A DNA stretch of 20,441 bases from a virus: the IMG/VR virus record IMGVR_UViG_3300028376_000050, positions 1 to 20,441 of that record; one strand, given 5' to 3'. The notes below the pieces were generated by a model. That model did not search any database. It had not been told where the DNA came from and saw nothing but the letters and a program-made list of their open reading frames with translations. The position numbers were made by a program, and so were the translations under genes. Shown piece by piece: positions 14,852 to 20,441 of this stretch (the first letter of the stretch is position 1; each line of letters starts with the position of its first letter).

Positions 14852-15238
14852 TTAAATTTGAGTTAGAACAAGTACGTTTGCAGTAGAGTCATCTTGGATT
14901 TCCCAAGTGTAAACGTTGTTGTTAAAATCAATTACAGTTCTGTTCTGTAGCTTACGAATATATACAGCTGATCCGCCTTCTACAAACCCAGTAATTACCA
15001 TCTCATTATCGCCTGGAGTACCAGAGTTAACAAGTTCGCATGAACCTTGATTGCCCGAACCGTCTGCTGCATCGTTTACTACAAACACTGTTTCTGAGCG
15101 TTGGCTAACGATAATACCAGTTTCTGATACTGCATTAGTGCCTACTTTTACTGTTGGTGAAAATTTAGCTTCACCGGTTAGATCTCCACCGCCGTCTGCG
15201 GTTGGGCCTAAATATCTTGAATTAATCGGACGTCCCAT
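14852..15238 (-). CDS. Small virion structural protein (MGRPIN type)
   Basis: 128 aa, beginning MGRPINSRYLGPTADGGGDL. This N-terminus recurs in small structural proteins of T4-like marine phages (from memory: MGRPLNKRYFG types). The rest is beta-rich, with GIIVSQRSETVFVVND (41-56) and a C-terminal VYTWEIQDDSTANVLVLTQI. AAGGAG stands before the ATG. It has its own late promoter and a terminator, so it can be made as a monocistronic message in excess of its neighbours. This fits an abundant decoration or fibre part; the exact role is unknown. Confidence 0.7.
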   Translation of the reverse strand: MGRPINSRYLGPTADGGGDLTGEAKFSPTVKVGTNAVSETGIIVSQRSETVFVVNDAADGSGNQGSCELVNSGTPGDNEMVITGFVEGGSAVYIRKLQNRTVIDFNNNVYTWEIQDDSTANVLVLTQI

Positions 15239-15324
15239 TTGTTTCTCCTTGGTTACGTTCTAAGTAATACGCGGCGGGTCACTTCCGCATAAGTCCACTG
15301 AATGTGGCACGATTATCGACACAA
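15239..15324 (-). promoter_or_regulatory. 5' leader of the 128-aa structural gene
   Basis: About 86 bases between the late promoter and the ATG, with several short inverted repeats (CCAC/GTGG, GCGG/CCGC, CGAT/ATCG). None is strong alone. No known regulatory RNA was recognised. Confidence 0.35.
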
Positions 15325-15333
15325 GTATTTATC
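15325..15333 (-). promoter_or_regulatory. T4-type late promoter merged with the endonuclease stop codon
   Basis: The minus strand reads GATAAATAC. The TAA inside it (15329-15331) is the stop codon of the homing endonuclease. It drives the 128-aa gene downstream. Confidence 0.7.
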
Positions 15334-16897
15334 TTTCAAGTACCCACTTCAGTTTTCCGCAGTCCCATACTTTTAACAAGCCCATTTGCTTGGTGATCTG
15401 TTTTTCAGTTAGTGCTGGGTCGTAACCTTTCTTAACCAGCTTTTGTTTCGAGAATGTAAAACGGTGGTACAAGCGTTCTTCTCTCGGTTTCACATACCAG
15501 TAGCTGGGCGGGATTTCTTTTTCTAAGGTAAACCCCAATACTCGGTACAAGTTACCGTTGCTCCATTCGTTGTCAGAATACGATGTAACCTTCTCAGGGG
15601 TATACTGCTTCATAAAGGCCTTTAACAACTTTGACGCTCCGCCGACTACAGATACAGAGGTAGCATATCGCACCAGTTCGTGGCCAGTTTCAGCTTTGCC
15701 TATAGCAATACGTTTTTGGGCAAACGTCATTAAAGACACCAGATCGTCGTTGTAATAAAGTCCCAGGCGGACACTTGCCGGAGTATAACCTAATATGTGA
15801 TTGGTTGCTAAGAATGTCTTTGAATCTACAGAACTTACTTCTTTAATAACACACTTACGAGCAAATACTCGTTGTGATTGTTGATTTAATTTGTTTTTTA
15901 TAAACTTCTTTACAATGTCGTTCTTTGACTTCCAGTACGTTGAAAAGATAGTTATTAATTGAATCCCTTGATCTTTACACTCTTTATACTTGTTATGATG
16001 ATAACTTCTTGTAATATGATCCACGTCATCGTGATGCCAATACACGCCGTTGTACTCTATTGCTATATTAAAGTCCGGGAGAAATATATCTATCTCTTTC
16101 CTCGAAGGAAGTATCGAACGACTGTTTTCTACAATATTTGTTATTCCTAAACTTTTTATAAAATCAACTACTTGTTTTTCTTCTATACTCTTAAACGGTT
16201 GCTTTATTTTGTGCTTATTTAAGTATCTATATATAGTTTGTATATGAACGTTTAACTCGTCAGCAATATCATACACAGACATAGTATTAAACATTTCTGT
16301 CATTGCTGCTGGGTCTCTAAGTTTCTCAATACCTTTGTCAAAGTATCTCGCAGACCAGTAATTAGTATCTTTTTCTTTAAACGTCTTTTTAATCTGTATT
16401 GGATTGTTGTAAAAACGTGACCCGTACTTTAACAGTTTAGTTTCTTGAACACCGTCTACAATATTAGCCACTCTCTCTGTGTCGTTGTACACAGCAGCGT
16501 GGTTCTTTTTTGCTACAGCAGTCTGACCAGTGTTCTCAACGCCGTACCGAGCAAGCGTTGTTTTTTTACGTTTCTCAGAAATAGATTCTTTTTCAGAGTT
16601 ACTATAGTTGTTCTTTGTGGCAGAGACTTTATTACTCACAGACTCCTTTGCGCAAGAACATACATTAGCTCTTCCGCAAAACCTATATCCCTGTGTTATG
16701 CTGTTGAACTTCTTCTTGTTACCTAAGTCACAGACGTTAGCTCCTGGGTTAACAGCATTGTATATTTTTTCAGACAACGAGTCTCCAGGGAACGCTATTA
16801 CGTAACTGTAAACAGTAGCATCTGCTTTGACTTTAGCTGACAACTGTCTTACTGGTGTGTTTTCTATTATACTTACTAAGCTGTCTTTGACTGTCAT
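15329..16897 (-). CDS. Free-standing homing endonuclease, Vsr/EDxHD-like, with GNAT-like C-terminus
   Basis: 522 aa. An N-terminal part carries a Cys cluster (C56, C74, C80, C82) and a basic KKTTLARYGVENTGQT region. A helix-turn-helix follows at about 206-226 (SVYDIADELNVHIQTIYRYL). The nuclease core is RKEIDIFLPDFNIAIEYNGVYWHHD (267-290), the E-D-E-H layout of Vsr-related PD-(D/E)XK/EDxHD enzymes, continuing into GIQLITIF. Residues about 345-475 (GYTPASVRLGLYYNDDL, HELVRYATS, SYSDNEWSNGNLYRVLGF) look like a GNAT or Mom-like fold. Homing endonucleases of this sort cut phage genomes lacking them. It appears more AT-rich than the flanking structural genes, which fits transfer. The start ATG at 16897 has a weak site (AAAGG). 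It has tandem early and late promoters. Confidence 0.82.
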   Translation of the reverse strand: MTVKDSLVSIIENTPVRQLSAKVKADATVYSYVIAFPGDSLSEKIYNAVNPGANVCDLGNKKKFNSITQGYRFCGRANVCSCAKESVSNKVSATKNNYSNSEKESISEKRKKTTLARYGVENTGQTAVAKKNHAAVYNDTERVANIVDGVQETKLLKYGSRFYNNPIQIKKTFKEKDTNYWSARYFDKGIEKLRDPAAMTEMFNTMSVYDIADELNVHIQTIYRYLNKHKIKQPFKSIEEKQVVDFIKSLGITNIVENSRSILPSRKEIDIFLPDFNIAIEYNGVYWHHDDVDHITRSYHHNKYKECKDQGIQLITIFSTYWKSKNDIVKKFIKNKLNQQSQRVFARKCVIKEVSSVDSKTFLATNHILGYTPASVRLGLYYNDDLVSLMTFAQKRIAIGKAETGHELVRYATSVSVVGGASKLLKAFMKQYTPEKVTSYSDNEWSNGNLYRVLGFTLEKEIPPSYWYVKPREERLYHRFTFSKQKLVKKGYDPALTEKQITKQMGLLKVWDCGKLKWVLER

Positions 16898-16930
16898 TGA
16901 TCACATTACCTTTGGGGCTGCCTCTGCACG

Positions 16931-16938
16931 TATTTATA
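16931..16938 (-). promoter_or_regulatory. Perfect T4 late promoter for the homing endonuclease
   Basis: The minus strand reads TATAAATA exactly, followed by CG. It lies 33 bases upstream of the endonuclease ATG and downstream of a sigma70-type promoter. Confidence 0.75.
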
Positions 16939-16952
16939 CACTACTGAGTTAC

Positions 16953-16981
16953 ATTATAGCACACACGAAAAGGATAGTCAA
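16953..16981 (-). promoter_or_regulatory. Strong sigma70-type promoter for the homing endonuclease
   Basis: Minus strand: TTGACT (16981-16976), 17-base spacer, TATAAT (16958-16953). A TGC directly before the -10 gives an extended -10. The -35 overlaps the T-tract of the gp23 terminator. Confidence 0.85.
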
Positions 16982-17006
16982 AAAAATAGGCCCTGTAGGA
17001 CCTATT
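16980..17006 (-). terminator. Intrinsic terminator after gp23
   Basis: Minus strand: AATAGGTCC, loop TACA, GGGCCTATT, then a T-tract. The 9-bp stem contains one T-G pair. It lies about 27 bases past the gp23 stop and isolates the endonuclease from capsid transcription. Confidence 0.88.
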
Positions 17007-17033
17007 TTATATTTTCTAATTACTAAGTAATTC

Positions 17034-18200
17034 TTAGCTAAAGCTAACGTTGCCGTTACTAATAGCCACTTTACCCAAGTAATCAGCTGCGTTGCCTAAT
17101 GAACTTGCGGTATTGCTTAGCTCGACATAGCCGTAGCGTGTCATAAAGCTAACAACAGGTTCGAAAGTGCTTGGATCAAGTACAACGCCTGAGCTCATTA
17201 GCGGGATATATGGGCAATAGAACGCCGCAGCATCCGACTCGCTTGTACCCTTGTAACCAATAAGAACTGGTGATGCGTCTGAAGCGTATGTGTTAACATA
17301 AACTTTCATAGCGTTGTTCAAAGTACCAACCATCTTAGTGTTAGTTGGAGCTTCGAAGGTGCCTTCAGTTGTACGAGCAAACGCACTAGTTGTAGCACTC
17401 TGCAGGATGGTTAGTGCAAAAGGACTAACAACAGCCCAGTTACCTGCGCCACGACGTGTACGCTGAGCAATCAAGTTACTTACGCGGTTGATCTGAACAG
17501 CTAGTGCAGCGTGCTCGTCACCTACGAAAGTAGCAGTACCACTAACAGCAGCCTGGTCATATGTCTCGCTAGCTGCGCCAGCAAGGTTTTCTAGGCTACT
17601 AAGTACTTCTTGGTCGATTTCAGCAGTAATTTCTTGTGCCAGTGCAGCCATGATCTCTGCTTCGATATCGATGCCGTGCATTGACTGTGCATCTTGTGCA
17701 CCTTCAAAGGTCCAGCGAGCGCTTAGCTTGCGTGACTTAGCTTCAACAGTTTGCTTCAAGATCTGGATGCTCATTCTGTTACCAGCGTTACCTTCTAGTG
17801 AAGATGTTGCTGCTGGAGCTTTGTTGCTGCCCGGTGCACCTGAGTACGCCTCAGCAATCTTGAATGGGCTTAGAGCCTCTTCACCTGCACTTGCGCCGTT
17901 GTCGCCGTCAGCGTAACGTACACGAAGTGTGTGAATCTGGCCAACAGGGCCAGTCATTGGCTGAACACCAACTAGCTCGTTAGCAATAACTGTAGGCATT
18001 ACACGTCTGATAACAGGTAGGATTACACGGTTAAGTGTAGCTACGTTACCAGCTGATGTTGCGCCTGCTGTTGCACTCTCTGACAAGTGCTTGCGTGTGT
18101 TTTCTAATGTAGCAGCCATTACTGACTTCTTGTTACCATCTAGGCCTTCAAGAAGAGCAGTTTTGGTATCCTGCCAGCGTGATTCTAGTAGTTCTGACAT
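17034..18200 (-). CDS. 23: Major capsid protein gp23
   Basis: 388 aa, HK97-fold major head subunit of T4-like phages. The block VILPVIRRVMPTVIANELVGVQPMTGPVGQIHTLR is the most recognisable family signature. Others are RWTFEGAQDAQSMHG and the C-terminal SFMTRYGYVELSNT. The prohead protease should remove an N-terminal peptide. The site LSE-S at about residues 39-41 matches the T4 preference (L/I-x-E) and precedes GATSAGNVATLNR. Two ATGs are adjacent (18203, 18200). The second is chosen because AAGGAG then lies six bases away rather than three. It is preceded by gp22 with a 7-10-base gap and followed by a strong terminator. No separate late promoter was seen directly upstream. Confidence 0.97.
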   Translation of the reverse strand: MSELLESRWQDTKTALLEGLDGNKKSVMAATLENTRKHLSESATAGATSAGNVATLNRVILPVIRRVMPTVIANELVGVQPMTGPVGQIHTLRVRYADGDNGASAGEEALSPFKIAEAYSGAPGSNKAPAATSSLEGNAGNRMSIQILKQTVEAKSRKLSARWTFEGAQDAQSMHGIDIEAEIMAALAQEITAEIDQEVLSSLENLAGAASETYDQAAVSGTATFVGDEHAALAVQINRVSNLIAQRTRRGAGNWAVVSPFALTILQSATTSAFARTTEGTFEAPTNTKMVGTLNNAMKVYVNTYASDASPVLIGYKGTSESDAAAFYCPYIPLMSSGVVLDPSTFEPVVSFMTRYGYVELSNTASSLGNAADYLGKVAISNGNVSFS

Positions 18201-18210
18201 CATATTCTCC

Positions 18211-19308
18211 TTAGTTTAATCCAGCTAGACGGCGTAATTCAAGTACATTTGATTCGTCTGCTTGTTGTGTCATATTTTTCGGGTGTTTCTTATCGCCTGT
18301 GACTTCTTTACCTTCTGATAGTACCGCTTTGCGTGATGCCGGCTTATTGCCATCAATTACGTTAGGTAGATACTTCTCAAAAGACTTTTGAAGTCTATCG
18401 GTTTGCACAGATTCTAACAAATCAGTCATAATCTCTCTTTGGTCTCTATTCAAAGGACTAGTAAGTTCTGACATAATTTTCTGTCTGCGCGTCGATTCTT
18501 GCAACTTCTGATACTCATTGTTACGAGCTTCAGCAAGGTTTTTTGCCTTAGCAGCAAATGCCTTCGCCTCGGAAAGTTGAGCTTCTTTTGCGCGGATGAC
18601 TTTCATCAACTTTGCACTTTCACTCTTTTCGTTTAGGTAGCTGTTTGAATACTCTGAAGCAAATGCTTCAAACATCTTACGACCGAAGTCGTTTCTGCGT
18701 GCTTCTTCAATATCTTCTTTCAGCTGACCAATTTCGCCGCGTAGGGCTCCGTCAACAGTTTCTGATACTGCTTTAGCACTTCTTTCAATAAAGTCTTTCT
18801 TAACCTTACCGAAGTGTGTCTTTGCTTCACGGACTAGGCGTACCTTAGTCTCAGCTAGATCTTTCTTGTCTTCATAGAACTCTGCAATTTCGTGTGCAAG
18901 AGCATCAACTACAAATTCTTCCAGCTTAGCCATCTTAGTAGCTTGTGCCTTCTTGTCTTCGTGTAGTTCGTTAATTTCTGATTTTAGCTGCTGCATAACA
19001 AAACCTTTCAGTTGCTTTGCGTTTTCACGCATTGCTCTGTGGTACTTTGCCTTAGCTTCAGCTAGTTGCTTGCGGTCTTCTGCAAACTCAGTAATTTCTT
19101 CAGCAAGTCTTTCGCTCAACATTTCGTCAATGGCCTCAACCATTGTCTGCTTGTCGTGCTCATACTTCTGTGCAAACTCTTCACGAAGCTCAGCAGTAAC
19201 TTGTTGACGATTTTCTTTAATCTTCGTGTCCCAAGCTTCTTGTAGTTCTGCTTTCACTTCTTCCGATACTGCGTTGCTCTCGAAGAGTGATTTTAATGCG
19301 TCCAACAT
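18211..19308 (-). CDS. 22: Prohead scaffold (core) protein gp22
   Basis: 365 aa, almost all alpha-helical and highly charged, as expected for the T4-type assembly core around which gp23 polymerises and which the protease later digests. The sequence holds internal repeats built on an E-I-x-E-x-x-E-D-x-K pattern: EEITEFAEDRKQLAEAKAK near 70, SEINELHEDKKAQATK near 110, HEIAEFYEDKKDLAETK near 138, and GEIGQLKEDIEEAR near 192. These suggest a repeating coiled coil. The C-terminus SNVLELRRLAGLN resembles other gp22 tails. The ATG has GGAG at six bases. It sits between gp21 and gp23, the canonical T4 order. Confidence 0.92.
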   Translation of the reverse strand: MLDALKSLFESNAVSEEVKAELQEAWDTKIKENRQQVTAELREEFAQKYEHDKQTMVEAIDEMLSERLAEEITEFAEDRKQLAEAKAKYHRAMRENAKQLKGFVMQQLKSEINELHEDKKAQATKMAKLEEFVVDALAHEIAEFYEDKKDLAETKVRLVREAKTHFGKVKKDFIERSAKAVSETVDGALRGEIGQLKEDIEEARRNDFGRKMFEAFASEYSNSYLNEKSESAKLMKVIRAKEAQLSEAKAFAAKAKNLAEARNNEYQKLQESTRRQKIMSELTSPLNRDQREIMTDLLESVQTDRLQKSFEKYLPNVIDGNKPASRKAVLSEGKEVTGDKKHPKNMTQQADESNVLELRRLAGLN

Positions 19309-19322
19309 ATTATTCTCCTCGC

Positions 19323-19946
19323 TTATCGGAGCCCGCTTATGATATTCAATAAGCTCTCTTTTAGATATTTCTGTGCTTTTGGATCGTGCTTAGTAGCTTC
19401 AGCTAACTCGTATGCTTTCATACCGCCTCTTGTGTTCATCATGTGTTCATAGATTGCAGTTGGGTAAGCACCTGGTGCGCTTGGTTGTGCTACACAGTCG
19501 ACAGTAATAATTTCAAAGTCTGAAACTGAATTACTACCGTCTTCTGACACGTTACCTGAACCCCTAGAAGAGACACCTAGCTTAACGCCTGCTTCAAGCA
19601 TCGTCTTTACTAGGTTCCCCATAGGTGTCGGTAATATTTTTAGCTTCCCGTATCCGTTTGGGCCATCCATCCACATTTCTGTGATCATATGACTTACACG
19701 GTCTAGGTTGATATTAAGACCTTCTGGATGATCAACTTCTCCAAGAACTGAATAGCCTCCGGTGATCTGATCATTGAGAGTTTTGACAGCCCTGCCAATT
19801 TCGTTTACAGGATATACACGTTGGTTCGCATTGCGTACACCACCTTGAATACAAACACCTTTCATATAAAGATCTTTGCCTTCATTAGCAGACTCAATAA
19901 CCATATTCGCCTGGTCAAACGTCAAATTCTCTTGTAAAGTTCTCAT
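19323..19946 (-). CDS. 21: Prohead core protease gp21
   Basis: 207-aa serine protease of the T4 prohead (peptidase U9 type) that cleaves scaffold and capsid N-termini during maturation. Catalytic candidates are H73 in GEVDHPEG, S126/S127 in LGVSSRGSG, and D150 in ITVDCVAQPSAPGAYP. The opening IQGGVRNANQRVYP is also typical. The length agrees with T4 gp21 (about 212 aa). The frame begins with TTG at 19949, but ATG at 19946 directly follows it and is taken as the start. The stop codon of the upstream acidic gene lies ten bases before. C-terminal self-cleavage is expected from the family. Confidence 0.95.
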   Translation of the reverse strand: MRTLQENLTFDQANMVIESANEGKDLYMKGVCIQGGVRNANQRVYPVNEIGRAVKTLNDQITGGYSVLGEVDHPEGLNINLDRVSHMITEMWMDGPNGYGKLKILPTPMGNLVKTMLEAGVKLGVSSRGSGNVSEDGSNSVSDFEIITVDCVAQPSAPGAYPTAIYEHMMNTRGGMKAYELAEATKHDPKAQKYLKESLLNIISGLR

Positions 19947-19958
19947 CAAACGTCCCTA

Positions 19959-20441
19959 TTACTTCTTCTTGCTGCTACCAATAATTGGCTTAGTGTAAGC
20001 TCCAGATTCACCTGGACATTTCTTCTCTGTGCCGTGTCCTTTAGACATAGGCTTCTGAGCTTTACTTGCTTTGCCGCCTGGCTTATTGATGTTTCCAGCG
20101 TCTTGGTCTTTAGCATTCAGGTCGCCTAGACCAGCATGTTCGCCGCCATCATTTGTATCACCGCGTGCGATGTTTTGAGTGGTGCCGGTTCCCATTTTGT
20201 TAGGACTCGCTACAGTTGACTTAGTGTTAGTGCCGTTGTCGCCACCAATCTTTGAGCCAAGGTCGCCGCCCTGTACTTTCTCTACGTATTCACGCATTTC
20301 TTCGCCTGAAGACTTTTTCTTAGCGTCTTTCTTAGCGTCTTTCTTGTCATCTTTCTTAGCTTCGAATTGGAAACTTTCATCTTCCTCTTCTTCGCCGTCG
20401 TCGCCGAAGTCCATATCGTCTTCGCCTTCTTCGTCGTCGCC
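19959..20441 (-). CDS. Low-complexity acidic/Lys-rich prohead-region protein (partial; open at right edge)
   Basis: The reading frame stays open to the window end (about 160 codons), so the N-terminus is missing. The first ATG inside the window, at 20414, is preceded by more acidic residues in frame. The visible part starts with an acidic run (D/E), then a Lys/Asp run with repeated KKDAKK. A Gly/Asn/Lys-rich tail follows, with GLGDLNAKDQDAGNINKPGG and PMSKGHGTEKK, ending GSSKKK. It occupies the position of the small core proteins gp67/gp68 between gp20 and gp21 in T4. It is probably an internal prohead core protein, based on position and composition only. Confidence 0.6.
   Translation of the reverse strand, partial: GDDEEGEDDMDFGDDGEEEEDESFQFEAKKDDKKDAKKDAKKKSSGEEMREYVEKVQGGDLGSKIGGDNGTNTKSTVASPNKMGTGTTQNIARGDTNDGGEHAGLGDLNAKDQDAGNINKPGGKASKAQKPMSKGHGTEKKCPGESGAYTKPIIGSSKKK

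Noticed and set aside
16898-16915. ATG-TGA minimal frame just before the endonuclease start
   Set aside because: A start-stop pair can arise by chance, and the same GGTAATGTG string in another leader is not followed by a stop.
1-20441. tRNA genes, integrase or attachment sites
   Set aside because: No cloverleaf with conserved loop bases and no recombinase-like frame was seen on either strand.

Overview
The window is a virion-structure region of a T4-like myovirus, most like the marine T4-like phages (cyanophage and pelagiphage relatives). The assignment rests on recognisable T4 gene products: gp19 tail tube (partial), gp18 tail sheath, gp13 and gp14 neck proteins, gp15 tail-sheath stabiliser, gp23 major capsid, gp22 scaffold and gp21 prohead protease. 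Genes carry T4-type late promoters (TATAAATA-like), and the DNA is compact and moderately AT-rich. The host cannot be read from the sequence. A PagL-like lipid A deacylase suggests a Gram-negative host.

Layout from the right end leftward, the direction in which most genes are read (minus strand): a low-complexity acidic/Lys-rich protein open at the window edge and in the gp67/gp68 position, gp21, gp22, gp23 and a strong terminator (about 16980-20441). Next is a free-standing Vsr-like homing endonuclease with its own tandem early and late promoters (15329-16981). It is followed by a run of five virion/fibre-type structural genes (9564-15238) and a PagL-like outer-membrane enzyme (9058-9555).

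From 5702 to 9089 the direction flips. On the plus strand lie gp14, a 64-aa NUMOD3 micro-gene, gp15 and a Nudix hydrolase. gp13 (4859-5641) diverges from gp14 across a tiny spacer in which two late promoters face each other. Further left come a dNMP-kinase-like P-loop gene on the minus strand behind a near-consensus sigma70 promoter, a convergent zinc-binding HNH-like gene on the plus strand, then gp18 and gp19 on the minus strand. No gap longer than 300 bases lacks a gene.

Together these genes build the prohead (gp21, gp22, gp23), the neck and tail completion complex (gp13, gp14, gp15), the contractile tail (gp18, gp19) and a set of beta-rich fibre or decoration proteins. Small metabolic genes (dNMP kinase, Nudix, PagL-like) and mobile nuclease-type genes (homing endonuclease, NUMOD3, HNH) sit at the module borders. 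The main regulatory observations are a uniform GATAAATAC-type late promoter, four intrinsic terminators, a possible early/late RNA switch on the kinase gene, and a possible hairpin-bridged ribosome site on the Nudix gene.
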